Assembly: GCF_900110755.1 (NCBI RefSeq)
Contig: NZ_FOFF01000016.1
Location: 86,458-150,457 of the forward strand
DNA: 64,000 nucleotides
Origin: Streptomyces sp. yr375
Lineage (GTDB): Bacteria > Actinomycetota > Actinomycetes > Streptomycetales > Streptomycetaceae
Reading direction: 5' to 3'
Every line of letters begins with the position of its first letter. Position 1 is the stretch's first letter. The notes below the pieces were generated by a model. That model did not search any database, had not been told where the DNA came from, and worked only from the letters and a program-made list of their open reading frames with translations. Of the stretch, positions 41,995-50,882 are shown in pieces. Both the position numbers and the translations under genes were made by a program.

Positions 41995-43035
41995 ATGACG
42001 ACGGACACTCCGGCTCGGCTCCTGCAACTCCTCTCCCTCCTCCAGACGCCCCGCGAATGGCCCGGCGGCGAGCTCTCCGAGCGCCTGGGGGTGTCCCGCC
42101 GCACGGTCCGGCGCGACATCGACCGGCTGCGCGAACTGGGGTATCCCGTGCAGGCGACCAAGGGCTCGGACGGCGGGTACCGGCTGGTCGCGGGCAAGGC
42201 GATGCCGCCGCTCGTGCTCGACGACGAGGAGGCGGTCGCTATCGCGGTCGGGCTGCGGGCGGGCGCCGGTCACGCGCTGGAGGGGGTGGACGAGGCGTCC
42301 GTACGGGCCCTGGCCAAGCTGGAGCAGGTGCTGCCGGCCCGGCTGCGCCACCGTGTGTCCACCCTCCAGGCCGCGACCACGCCGCTGACCAGCGGGGACG
42401 GTGCGAGCATCGCGCCCGAGACGCTGACCGCCATCGCGTCGACGGTGGCCGGGCAGGAGCGGTTGCGGTTCGCGTACCGCGCGAAGGACGGCACGCAGTC
42501 GCGCCGCCTGACCGAGCCCTACCGGCTCGTGTCCACGGACCGGCGGTGGTACCTCGTGGCGTACGACCTCGACCGCGCGGACTGGCGGACCTTCCGGGTA
42601 GACCGGATCCGGGACCCGCTCGCGACCGGCGCCCGTTTCACGCCACGGGAGTTGCCTACGGGCAGCGCGGCGGAATACCTCCGGCGGTCCATCCGACGGC
42701 GCTCGGACGCGCACGAGTACGAACTCGACGTCACCTTCGAGGCGTCACCGGAATTCGTGGCGGCCCGGCTGCCGGCCTGGCTGGGGACACCGGTCGCGAA
42801 CCCGGACGCCGCCCTGCCCGGGAACCCGGAGCGCGCGAAAAACACAGAGAACGCGGAGAACGCGGAGAACAGCGCGGGCGGGTGCCGGCTCCAGAGTTCG
42901 ACCAGCGATCCGGTGGAGTGGGTGGCGGTGCGTTTGGCGATGCTGGGCTGCGAGTTCTCGGTACGGGGGCCTGCGGAACTGGTGGAGTGCGTACGGGAGT
43001 TGGGTGGGCGGTTGGGGCGGGCGGGGGGTGCGTGA
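41995..43035 (+). CDS. WYL-domain transcriptional regulator (HTH_11)
   Basis: The 346-residue protein has an N-terminal winged helix (LLSLLQTPREWPGGELSERL, VSRRTVRRDIDRLRELGYPV), a WYL domain (RLRFAYRAKDGTQSRRLTEP, RRWYLVAYDLDRADWRTFRV) and a C-terminal WCX region. Residues ~280-290 hold a Thr-Glu-Asn-Ala repeat (NTENAENAENSAGG). Such proteins sense nucleic acid or small ligands. Regulation of the divergent exporter is inferred from the shared palindrome. Confidence 0.88.
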   Translation: MTTDTPARLLQLLSLLQTPREWPGGELSERLGVSRRTVRRDIDRLRELGYPVQATKGSDGGYRLVAGKAMPPLVLDDEEAVAIAVGLRAGAGHALEGVDEASVRALAKLEQVLPARLRHRVSTLQAATTPLTSGDGASIAPETLTAIASTVAGQERLRFAYRAKDGTQSRRLTEPYRLVSTDRRWYLVAYDLDRADWRTFRVDRIRDPLATGARFTPRELPTGSAAEYLRRSIRRRSDAHEYELDVTFEASPEFVAARLPAWLGTPVANPDAALPGNPERAKNTENAENAENSAGGCRLQSSTSDPVEWVAVRLAMLGCEFSVRGPAELVECVRELGGRLGRAGGA

Positions 43036-43106
43036 GGGCGCACGGCCGGGCCGGGGGCGCAGGGGGGCGTGGCGGAAGGTCTCTTGTGGAGGGGCGCGTA
43101 CGCCCG

Positions 43107-43904
43107 TCAAGACTTCCTCTCCGTCGGCTCCTCCTCCCAGACGAACCCTCGCAGTGCCCGCAGGTTGCGCAGTGCCAGTTCCGCCGGGCCTTCCGGGCCG
43201 GTGGGAGGGGTGTTGCTCGCCGCCCAACTCTCGACCGCGACCCGGACGGCGGCGCTGGCCACGGCGGCGGTGAAGCGCTGGTGTGGTGAGGCCACGTTGT
43301 CGGGGGTGGGAATGGAGGTGGGGGCGGGGGCTGGCGTACGCGGTGGGGCAGCGGCGGTCGTCGGCTGCGCGGTGGCCGTCGCCCGCCCGACCCACTCCGT
43401 GCGCTCCGTGCGCTCCGTGCGCTCGGTCCGCTTCGTGCACTCCGTCCGCTCCGCCAGTACCTCCGTGAGTGTCGTCTCCGAGGTGTGGCACACCTCGGCC
43501 CAGACCTTGCCGAGCGCCGGACTCGTTCCGGCCAGCCGGATCAGGGTGCGGACCCATTCCCAGGACGCAGCCGACACTCCATGGCTGGAGACGAAGGTGT
43601 GGCGTACGGCGTGGTCCAGCGCGTCCGGCACGGGGAGTTCGGCCGGGGCCTCGCGTACCGCCTCCGCCCAGCGCTGGGCGCCGGCCGCGTAGAGGGGGGC
43701 GACGGCCTCTTCCTTGGTCGCGAAGTACCGGTAGAAAGTGCGCGGGGCGACGCCTGCGGCCTGGGCGATGTCCTCGGCGCGGGTGGCCTTCAGGCCCCGG
43801 CTGACGAAGAGGCCGGCCGCCGCCCGGGCGATCTCCATGCGGGTCGCCGCTTTGCGCCGCTCGGTCAGCGAAGCCGGGGCGGAGGGGGAGGCGGAACTGA
43901 TCAC
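43107..43904 (-). CDS. TetR/AcrR family regulator
   Basis: The 265-residue protein has the TetR helix-turn-helix (FVSRGLKATRAEDIAQAAGV, APRTFYRYFATKEEAV) and a helical C-terminal domain. It is longer than usual because of an insert around residues 155-200, including a Glu-Arg-Thr repeat (RTERTERTERTEW) and a Pro/Ala/Thr stretch. The repeat is coded by near-identical 9-bp units. GTG start. No obvious target gene adjoins it. Confidence 0.85.
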   Translation of the reverse strand: MISSASPSAPASLTERRKAATRMEIARAAAGLFVSRGLKATRAEDIAQAAGVAPRTFYRYFATKEEAVAPLYAAGAQRWAEAVREAPAELPVPDALDHAVRHTFVSSHGVSAASWEWVRTLIRLAGTSPALGKVWAEVCHTSETTLTEVLAERTECTKRTERTERTERTEWVGRATATAQPTTAAAPPRTPAPAPTSIPTPDNVASPHQRFTAAVASAAVRVAVESWAASNTPPTGPEGPAELALRNLRALRGFVWEEEPTERKS

Positions 43905-44040
43905 ATCGGCAGGCTATGCCCATGTGGCACAATCTGCCATCCGGGCGGGCCACCCCGTGGTTCAGGTACGGGGTGCCCCGCCCTCCCCGCGTGCCGGTAC
44001 GTGTCCGGTACGGCCCCACTGGGCATGTGCGCCCGCAATC

Positions 44041-44160
44041 CCGACCCGGGAGACGATCCCACTTCAGGGACGACGGTCCCAACCCGGGGACGATGATCCC
44101 AGCCCAGGAACGACGACTCCTCCCCGGGCACGATGATCCCCGCCTGGGAACAAGAGGGAG
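44041..44160. repeat. Six tandem 20-bp units with internal dyad
   Basis: Six consecutive units are each exactly 20 bp (44041-60 to 44141-60), consensus about NNCCCGGGGACGATGATCCC. Each contains GGGA-N6-TCCC. Units 2-5 are best conserved. The exact period (about two helical turns) and embedded dyads resemble an array of protein sites rather than coding repeats. Confidence 0.8.
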
Positions 44161-45473
44161 CCGAGGGCAAAGGGAGCCGGGCCCCGGCACCTGGGGGGAG
44201 AGGCGCCGAAGCCCGGCTCGGGGAGAGTCCCGGCGCCGGGGGGATGTGCGGCGGGACTTGGCTCAGGTGGCACAAAGATCTCGGGGAGGGCTACAGGGCC
44301 CGGCCGACCCGAACTCCCGTGGCGACCCGAACTCCCGTGCTCTGAAGTCTTGTTCCCGCGCTCCTCCCGGTTGAAGCGGCGTTCCCACGCCATGTTTGCG
44401 CGGCTCTCCACCACCCGGCGCACGCGGGCGGAAACCCAGCACCAGCCAACGCCTGAAGCCCAGTCACCACACCGCCGACTCCAACTCGGGCCACCCACAC
44501 CCGAGTCCAACGCGAGCCGTTCCGCGCCCGAGGCAAACTCGGCCGCCGCAGCTCCAACCCAGTCCAGCCCGAGGCCGGCCCCAGCCCGAGAGCCGTCGCG
44601 GTGGGATGGGGTGGGAGACGTGAGGCTGGGCGTACGACAGCGGCAACCGCTCCTGGCCGGGTACCGGAGCGGGTCATCGGCCTCGCGGCCCCGCACACGC
44701 CCCGCCAATCCGCCAACCCGCCTGCCTGCCAGCCCCGTTCACCCTGCGGCAGCCCGGCAGGGCCGGGTCAGCAGCGTCGAAGGCGACCTGGTCTGCGCGT
44801 CGACCATCGAAACCGAGCGTGGTGTCCTCGCCGAGGCCGATCCCGTACCGCTCGGAGCGGACTGCCCGGGTGCCGACCAGACAGGGAGCGAACGGCCCCC
44901 TAGGCCAAGGCCAACGCAGCGCAGGCCAAGGGCACCCCAGCGAACCCGGCACCCAACTCGCCCACATCAACAGGGGTGTTGGAGACGCTACCGGCATCCC
45001 CTCCCCCGTCTGGACGCCGCCGCCGATGCACGCATCACGCCGCAGGCCGGCCCAGCACGACACCGCTCAGCGAAGCGCCCCGCACCGGGCCAACCCGAGC
45101 CGGAAACGCCGTCACGCCTCGCCAGCGAACCGAAACGCAACCCGCCCACCCGACGAGTCCCGCCCCACCGACAAGCGGCGGCACTTCCCGGCCTAGCACC
45201 AAGCTCCGCCGAGTAAGCGTCAAGCCCGCCAAGCCTCACGCCCCGCCCTCGCCCAGCCAAGCGGCGCACCCGGCTCAGCCCAGCCGAGCATCAAGCCCAG
45301 CCCAACCGAACGCCCGGCCCAACAAGCACCAGCCAGGCCACGCACCCTGCCCGGCCAACGCAACGTCCCCGCCACGCGGCCCGCACCGTCACCGCCCGTC
45401 CAGCCCCGCCCAGGCCTCGAACCCAGACTCAGACTCAGCCCCGGCCCCGGCCCCGGCCAGCGCAGCGCAACCG
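44161..45473. other. 1.3-kb stretch with no convincing gene, strand-skewed
   Basis: The region downstream of hrdD has open frames in several phases, but none has a ribosome site, domain or natural amino acid composition. From about 44,900 on, the top strand is rich in C and A and very poor in T (for example ~5 T in 120 bases at 45,241-45,360). A transcript from hrdD would therefore be G/U-rich. Short CCAGCCCA-like words recur without fixed period. Confidence 0.6.
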
Positions 45474-46472
45474 CTACGCCGCCGCCTCGAACCCCGTGTC
45501 GCGGGCCAGCTTCTTCAGTTCCAGGAGGGCGTGCTTTTCGATCTGGCGGATGCGTTCCCTGGTCAGGCCGTGTTCCTTGCCGACCTCGGTCAGGGTGCGC
45601 TCGCGGCCGTCGTCGATGCCGTACCGCATCTTGATGATGGAGGCCGTGCGCGGGTCGAGGCGGTCGATCAGGCCGTCCAGTTCCTCGCTGCGCAGCAGGG
45701 TGAGGACGGACTGCTCGGGCGAGACCGCGGAGGTGTCCTCCAGCAGGTCGCCGAACTGGGTCTCGCCCTGGTCGTCGACCGCCATGTTCAGTGAGACCGG
45801 GTCGCGGGCCCAGTCCAGGACGTCGATGACGCGCTCCGGTGTGGAGCCGAGCTCCGTCGCGATCTCGACGGGCTCCGGGTCGCGGCCGTTCTCCCGGTTG
45901 AACTCGCGCTGCACGCGCCGGATCCGGCCGAGCTCCTCCACGAGGTGGACGGGCAGGCGGATCGTGCGCGACTGGTCCGCTATCGAGCGGGTGATGGCCT
46001 GGCGGATCCACCACGTCGCATACGTGGAGAACTTGAAGCCCTTGCGGTAGTCGAACTTCTCGACCGCGCGCACCAGACCGGCGTTGCCCTCCTGGATCAG
46101 GTCGAGGAGGGGAAGACCGCTGCGGGGGTAGCGGCGGGCGACCGCGACGACCAGGCGGAGGTTGGAACGGATGAACACGTCCTTGGCCCGCTCGCTCTCG
46201 GCGACCAGCGCTTCGAGCTCCGCGCGGGAGGCGTCCGCCTTGGACTCCTCGTCGCCGTCGAGGACCTGCTGTGCGAACACGCCTGCCTCGATGATCTGGG
46301 ACAACTCGACTTCCTTGGCGGCGTCGAGCAGTGGTGTACGCGCGATTTCGTCGAGATACATGCCGACCAGGTCGCGGTCGGCGATCTCGCCGCCATGGGC
46401 GCGAACACTGCGGGCCGCGTCGGTCGTCCCACCAGTGGCGGACTTGCGACGGGCGACGGCACGGGTTGCCAT
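45474..46472 (-). CDS. hrdD: RNA polymerase sigma-70 family factor HrdD
   Basis: The 332-residue group-2 sigma factor has regions 1.2-2 (DLVGMYLDEIARTPLLDAAK, RSNLRLVVAVARRYPRSGLP, GLVRAVEKFDYRKGFKFSTY, ATWWIRQAITRSIADQSRT), region 3, and region 4 with ERTLTEVGKEHGLTRERIRQ. There is no long N-terminal region 1.1, matching HrdD in length and opening (MATRAVARRK). GGGAG precedes the ATG. HrdD is non-essential in S. coelicolor and is a known sigma-R target; a matching promoter lies upstream. Confidence 0.93.
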   Translation of the reverse strand: MATRAVARRKSATGGTTDAARSVRAHGGEIADRDLVGMYLDEIARTPLLDAAKEVELSQIIEAGVFAQQVLDGDEESKADASRAELEALVAESERAKDVFIRSNLRLVVAVARRYPRSGLPLLDLIQEGNAGLVRAVEKFDYRKGFKFSTYATWWIRQAITRSIADQSRTIRLPVHLVEELGRIRRVQREFNRENGRDPEPVEIATELGSTPERVIDVLDWARDPVSLNMAVDDQGETQFGDLLEDTSAVSPEQSVLTLLRSEELDGLIDRLDPRTASIIKMRYGIDDGRERTLTEVGKEHGLTRERIRQIEKHALLELKKLARDTGFEAAA

Positions 46473-46607
46473 GCGTGCTCCCTTGCGATGGAGGTTCAGC
46501 GGGTGGCCTTCGGACACTCGGCGTTCTCGGAGGTTTCGGAAGTCCTGGAAACTGAAGCCCTGGAACCTCTCGGAACTCTCCTCGTGTGCCCTGCATCCGA
46601 TGGAAAC

Positions 46608-46633
46608 AACGACTGGAATCAGGACAGAATTCC
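46608..46633 (-). promoter_or_regulatory. Sigma-R promoter of hrdD
   Basis: On the minus strand GGGAAT-N18-GTTG exactly matches the sigma-R consensus (GGAAT-N18-GTT), with the -10 about 135 bp before the hrdD start codon. Sigma-R responds to thiol-oxidative stress. The spacing leaves a ~125-nt leader. Confidence 0.8.
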
Positions 46634-46694
46634 CAACCCGCACCCCGATTTTTATGATCTTGCAGTACCCTGTCCGACCTCGCGGGGAGGCGTG

Positions 46695-47234
46695 ATGTCG
46701 GCGGAACGTACAGAGGTGCAGGTCAGACCGGGAGTCGAGGGTGACCTCGAAGCCCTCACGCTGCTCTACAACCACTACGTGCGTGAGACGTCCATCACAT
46801 TCGACACCGCGGTCTTCACTCCGGAAGAGCGACGTCCTTGGCTGCTCTCCCACCCTGAAGACGGCCCGTATCGCCTGATGGTTGCCGCAGAAGCGGACTC
46901 ACAGGGCATCCAGGGGACCTCACAGGAGATCCTCGGGTACGCCACATCCAGCCTTTACCGGCCGAAGGCCGCCTACTCCACGTCGGTGGAGGTGACGGTC
47001 TACGTCGCCCCGCACGCCGCCCGGCGCGGCATCGGCACGCTCCTCTACAAGGCGCTCTTCGAAGCCCTGGCCGCCGAGGACGTGCACCGCGCGTACGCGG
47101 CCATCGCCCAACCGAACGAAGCGTCCGCGCGGCTGCACGAACGCTTCGGTTTCCGGTACGTCGGCACCTACCGGGAGGTCGGCCGCAAGTTCGGCCGCTA
47201 CTGGGACGTCGCCTGGTACGAGAAGGAGCTCTAG
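46695..47234 (+). CDS. Phosphinothricin/amino-acid N-acetyltransferase-like GNAT
   Basis: The 179-residue protein resembles Bar/Pat enzymes in length and motifs: VRPGVEGDLEALTLLYNHYV, TSVEVTVYVAPHAARRGIGT, LLYKALFEAL, and RLHERFGFRYVGTYREVGRK followed by WDVAWYEKEL. Such enzymes acetylate phosphinothricin, methionine sulfoximine or related amino acids; resistance activity is not implied by sequence alone. A GGGGAGG ribosome site lies upstream. Divergent from hrdD. Confidence 0.87.
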   Translation: MSAERTEVQVRPGVEGDLEALTLLYNHYVRETSITFDTAVFTPEERRPWLLSHPEDGPYRLMVAAEADSQGIQGTSQEILGYATSSLYRPKAAYSTSVEVTVYVAPHAARRGIGTLLYKALFEALAAEDVHRAYAAIAQPNEASARLHERFGFRYVGTYREVGRKFGRYWDVAWYEKEL

Positions 47235-47340
47235 AAGGAGCTCCAGTAAGGAGCGCCAGGAGTCGGCGGAACCCCTAAGGGCACCCGGCAGAACCCGGCC
47301 CGACCGGGGCCCACCCCCGCCTCCGCCCCCACCCCCACCC

Positions 47341-48156
47341 TCAGCCGAACTGCACCGACCGCTTGGCCATCCCGACCCAGAATCCGTCGATCACCGACTT
47401 CTGCGCGTCCAGCTCGCCGGACACCTCCGCGGCGCCCATGGTCACGAAGAGCGGGGCGAAGTGCTCGGTGCGCGGGTGGGCGTACCGGCCGGCCGGGGCC
47501 TTGTCGAGGAAGTCCAGCAGGCCGTCCCAGTCGCGGGCCTCCAGCGCGCGCCGGCCCCAGTCGTCGAACTCGGAGGACCAGCTCGGCACGCCCGGGCCGG
47601 TGTGCCGTAGCGCGGCCAGGTTGTGGGTGAAGAAGCCGGAGCCGACGATCAGGACGCCCTCGTCGCGCAGCGGAGCGAGCTTGCGGCCGATCTCCATCAG
47701 CTTGACGGGGTCGAGGGTCGGCATCGAGATCTGGAGGACCGGGATGTCGGCGGCCGGGAACATCTCGACGAGCGGTACGTACGCGCCGTGGTCGAGGCCG
47801 CGGTCGGGGATGTCCTGTACGGGCATTCCCGGAGCGCGCAGCAGCTTGCGCACGCTCTCGGCGAGCTCGGGTGCGCCGGGGGCGTCGTACGTCACCTGGT
47901 AGTAGTGCTCGGGGAAGCCCCAGAAGTCGTAGACCAGCGGGACCGGGTCGACGGCGCCGAGGGCGAGCGGGGCCTCCTCCCAGTGGGCGGAGACCATGAG
48001 GATCGCCTTGGGGCGGGGCAGGTCGGCGGACCAGGCGGCGAGTTGGCCGGGCCAGATCGGGTCGTCCGCGAGCGGCGGGGCACCGTGACTGAGGTAGAGC
48101 GCGGGCATGCGCTCCTGGGGGAGGGATCGGTCCCGTTCCTGGGGTGCGGCGGACAT
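47341..48156 (-). CDS. 4,5-DOPA extradiol dioxygenase-like (LigB/YgiD family)
   Basis: The 271-residue class III ring-cleavage dioxygenase has metal ligands in LYLSHGAPPL (His ~24) and VSAHWEE (His ~58), with GLDHGAYVPL and GFFTHNLAALR. It cleaves catecholic compounds using non-heme Fe or Zn. It is divergent from a MarR regulator, a typical phenolic-sensor pairing. AGGAG precedes the ATG. Confidence 0.9.
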   Translation of the reverse strand: MSAAPQERDRSLPQERMPALYLSHGAPPLADDPIWPGQLAAWSADLPRPKAILMVSAHWEEAPLALGAVDPVPLVYDFWGFPEHYYQVTYDAPGAPELAESVRKLLRAPGMPVQDIPDRGLDHGAYVPLVEMFPAADIPVLQISMPTLDPVKLMEIGRKLAPLRDEGVLIVGSGFFTHNLAALRHTGPGVPSWSSEFDDWGRRALEARDWDGLLDFLDKAPAGRYAHPRTEHFAPLFVTMGAAEVSGELDAQKSVIDGFWVGMAKRSVQFG

Positions 48157-48308
48157 GGCGGCGACTCCTTCCGGGACCTCGGCCCCTCACGCCGGGCGCT
48201 CCTGGCGATCCTGGTATCTCTAGTACCCCTGACCCTGACCCCTGCACTCCGGTGCTTCGGGTTCCAGGTTGCGGGTTCCGGTCCTCCTGGATCGTCCGGC
48301 ACGTTTGA

Positions 48309-48364
48309 TTGAAATCTAAAACGGCACTATCCAAAAGGGTAATCCCGATTGGTTTAAAATTCAA
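48309..48364. promoter_or_regulatory. AT-rich inverted operator candidate for MarR
   Basis: TTGAAATCTAAA (48309-48320) and TTTAAAATTCAA (48353-48364) are inverted copies matching at 10 of 12 positions. They lie in the divergent dioxygenase-marR gap, which is strikingly AT-rich for this genome. Confidence 0.55.
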
Positions 48365-48389
48365 GGAGCGGGCGATTACAGTGGAGTAC

Positions 48390-48899
48390 ATGACGATGGC
48401 ATCCGCATCCGCTGACGAGCCCCAGTGGCTCTCCGCCGAGGAGCAGCTCACCTGGCGGTCCTACGTGCACGCGACCACCCTCCTAGAGGATCACATGGAC
48501 CGCCAGCTCCAGCGTGACGCGGGCATGCCGCACGTCTATTACGGCCTCCTGGTCAAGCTCGCCGACTCCTCCCGCCGACGGCTGCGGATGACCGAGCTGG
48601 CCATGCACGCGAAGATCACCCGATCCCGCCTCTCCCATGCCATCGCCCGCCTGGAGAAGAACGGCTGGGTGCGCCGCGAGGACTGCCCCTCCGACAAGCG
48701 CGGCCAGTTCGCCGTCCTGACCGACCAGGGGCTCGAGGTGCTCAAGAAGGCCGCGCCGGGCCACGTCAGCATCGTACGCACCGCGGTCTTCGACCGGCTC
48801 ACTCCCGAACAGCAGAAGTCCCTCGGCGAGATCATGGAGATCATCGCCAAGGGACTCCAGCCCAACGAAGCGGGTGCCGACCTGCCCTGGCTGCGCTAG
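48390..48899 (+). CDS. MarR family transcriptional regulator
   Basis: The 169-residue winged-helix protein has RRRLRMTELAMHAKITRSRL, SHAIARLEKNGWVRREDCPS and DKRGQFAVLTDQGLEVLKKA, the MarR recognition helix and wing. A second ATG two codons later has better spacing from GGAG, so the start is uncertain by two residues. It likely represses the divergent dioxygenase gene in response to a phenolic ligand. Confidence 0.88.
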   Translation: MTMASASADEPQWLSAEEQLTWRSYVHATTLLEDHMDRQLQRDAGMPHVYYGLLVKLADSSRRRLRMTELAMHAKITRSRLSHAIARLEKNGWVRREDCPSDKRGQFAVLTDQGLEVLKKAAPGHVSIVRTAVFDRLTPEQQKSLGEIMEIIAKGLQPNEAGADLPWLR

Positions 48900-48935
48900 G
48901 GCAGGTCCTGGCCAAGGTCCATGTCCGGACCGCCA

Positions 48936-48955
48936 CTGAGGCCCGGGTGCCTCAG
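48936..48955. terminator. Small hairpin between marR and the MFS gene
   Basis: CTGAGGC and GCCTCAG pair around a 6-nt loop in the convergent gap. There is no T-run, so termination is only likely by position. Confidence 0.4.
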
Positions 48956-49005
48956 GCCCATGTCCGGACGGCTGAGGCCCGGCCGGTTCACGGCCGTGCG
49001 CGCGG

Positions 49006-50550
49006 TCAGTGGGCCATCACCGGCACCGCGTCCTCGGCGTCCCGTGCCCCCGAGCCCGTGACCGGGCCCATGTCCGGCTTGCCGGCGTTGACGAGGGTCA
49101 GGGCGATCGTGGCGGCGGCGACCAGGATGCCGACGGCGAACCAGATCGCGCTGGTGTAGCCGTGCACCATGCCCTCCAACTGCACCAGTTGCTGCTGGGG
49201 CTTGGCGGTGGCGCCGGCCATGTGGTCCTTGACGTACGAGGTCGTCGCGGACGCGGCGATCGTGTTCAGCAGGGCGGTGCCGATGGCGCCGCCCACCTGC
49301 TGCGAGGTGTTGACCATCGCGGAGGCCACACCGGCGTCCCGCGGCTCGACGCCCTGGGTGGCCAGGGACATGGCCGGCATGAACGCCGTACCCATGCCGA
49401 GGCCGAGCAGCAGCATGCTCGGCATCAGGATCGCCGCGTACGAGGAGTCGATCTCCAGGCGGGTCAGCAGCAGCATGCCGAGCGCGGCGACCAGGAAGCC
49501 GGGGCCCATCAGCAGACGCGGCGGGACCCGGGTCATCAGGCGGGTGCCGATCTGGGTGGAGCCGGTGATCATGCCCGCGATCATCGGAAGGAACGCGAAA
49601 CCGGTCTTGACCGGCGAGTAGCCCTTCACGATCTGCAGGTAGTAGGTCAGGAAGAGGAACAGGCCGAACATCGCGATGATCGCGAGGCCCAGGGAGAGGT
49701 AGATACCGCCGCGGTTGCGCTCGGTGATCACGCGCAGCGGCAGCAGCGGAGCCTTGACCTTCGACTCGACGATCACGAAAGCGAACAGCAACACGGCCGA
49801 CGCGGCGAACAGGCCGACCGTCATCGAGTCGCCCCAGCCCTCGGACTCGGCGCGGGTGAAGCCGTAGACCAGGGAGACCAGGCCCAGGGTGGAGAGGATG
49901 ACGCCCGGGACGTCGAGCGGGGAACGGTTACGTCCGCCTTCGGGCTCACGGATGACGAAGTAGGCGCCGGCCGCGGCGACGATCGCGAACGGCACGTTGA
50001 CGAAGAACGTCCAGCGCCAGTCCAGGTACTCGGTGAGGAAGCCGCCGAGGATCAGGCCGACGGCGCCGCCGCCACCGGCGATCGCGCCGTAGATACCGAA
50101 CGCCTTGGCGCGCTCCTTCGCGTCCGTGAACATCACGGCGAGCAGCGAGAGCGCGGCGGGCGCGAGCAGCGCGCCGAACGCGCCTTGCAGGGCGCGGGCG
50201 CCGAACATCATCGCCTCGTTGGCGGCCGCGCCACCGAGCGCGGAGGCCGCGGCGAACCCGCCCAGCCCGACGACGAAGGTGCGCTTGCGGCCCCACAGGT
50301 CGGCGATCCGGCCGCCGAAGAGCAGCAGCCCGCCGAAGGCGAGGGCGTAGGCGGTGACGATCCACTGCCGGTTGCCGTCGGAGATGCCCAGGTCGTGCTG
50401 GGCAGAGGGCATCGCGATGTTCACGATGGTCGCGTCGAGGACGACCATCAGTTGGGCGAGGGCGATGAAGGCCAGGGCTTTCCACCGGTTGGCGTCCGGT
50501 GCGCCGCCGCCACCCGTCTTACCGGGGGCCTTCTGGGCTGTTTCAGACAT
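49006..50550 (-). CDS. DHA2-family MFS exporter
   Basis: The 514-residue protein has 14 predicted helices with DHA2 motifs (LMVVLDATIVNIAMPSAQHD, GGRIADLWGRKRTFVVG, QQVGGAIGTALLN). It should extrude drugs or metabolites by proton antiport. It lies 332 bp after a TetR gene in the same direction, the common repressor-pump arrangement. The ATG at MSETAQKAP has only a weak ribosome site. Confidence 0.9.
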   Translation of the reverse strand: MSETAQKAPGKTGGGGAPDANRWKALAFIALAQLMVVLDATIVNIAMPSAQHDLGISDGNRQWIVTAYALAFGGLLLFGGRIADLWGRKRTFVVGLGGFAAASALGGAAANEAMMFGARALQGAFGALLAPAALSLLAVMFTDAKERAKAFGIYGAIAGGGGAVGLILGGFLTEYLDWRWTFFVNVPFAIVAAAGAYFVIREPEGGRNRSPLDVPGVILSTLGLVSLVYGFTRAESEGWGDSMTVGLFAASAVLLFAFVIVESKVKAPLLPLRVITERNRGGIYLSLGLAIIAMFGLFLFLTYYLQIVKGYSPVKTGFAFLPMIAGMITGSTQIGTRLMTRVPPRLLMGPGFLVAALGMLLLTRLEIDSSYAAILMPSMLLLGLGMGTAFMPAMSLATQGVEPRDAGVASAMVNTSQQVGGAIGTALLNTIAASATTSYVKDHMAGATAKPQQQLVQLEGMVHGYTSAIWFAVGILVAAATIALTLVNAGKPDMGPVTGSGARDAEDAVPVMAH

Positions 50551-50882
50551 GGGGATACCCACTTCGGGACTTCGTGACGGAAAAAGATGGAAAAGACGGA
50601 AAAAACGCGGAAAGAAGGCATGCCGAGGACCGACTTGTCGTCGATGACGACCGGGTCGTTCCACTTGAGTGAGGTCGCGCCGCGTGACGTCGTGCTGTGT
50701 GACGTAGCGCCGTGTGACGTCGCGTGATGGCTGCCGCGGTGACGCGAACCAGCCGACCGGCCGACCTGCCGACTGGCGGGCGGGCGAAACTGGCGGCCTA
50801 TCGCGCTAGCGGACTAATCGCAGAGTTTTCATGCCGTTCATGGCGTTCATGGCGTTCATGGCGTTGTTCGTGGGCTGATCCC
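50551..50882. other. Promoter region of the MFS exporter
   Basis: This 332-bp gap contains no gene. It holds TGTGACGTCGCG-like repeats (about 50,685-50,727), which include GTGACGT three times and could be operator half-sites. It also contains a 9-bp tandem array near the TetR stop. Confidence 0.5.
50831..50866. repeat. Four 9-bp tandem repeats
   Basis: ATGGCGTTC-type units occur four times in succession (first copy ATGCCGTTC, last ATGGCGTTG), 17 bp past the TetR stop codon on the minus strand. Confidence 0.8.

Noticed and set aside
44041..44160. CRISPR array
   Set aside because: Units are contiguous 20-mers without unique spacers, and no cas genes are present.
44350..45794. Open frames of up to 288 codons in the gap after hrdD
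   Set aside because: Pro/Arg/Ser-rich without a ribosome site or motif; explained by skewed base composition.
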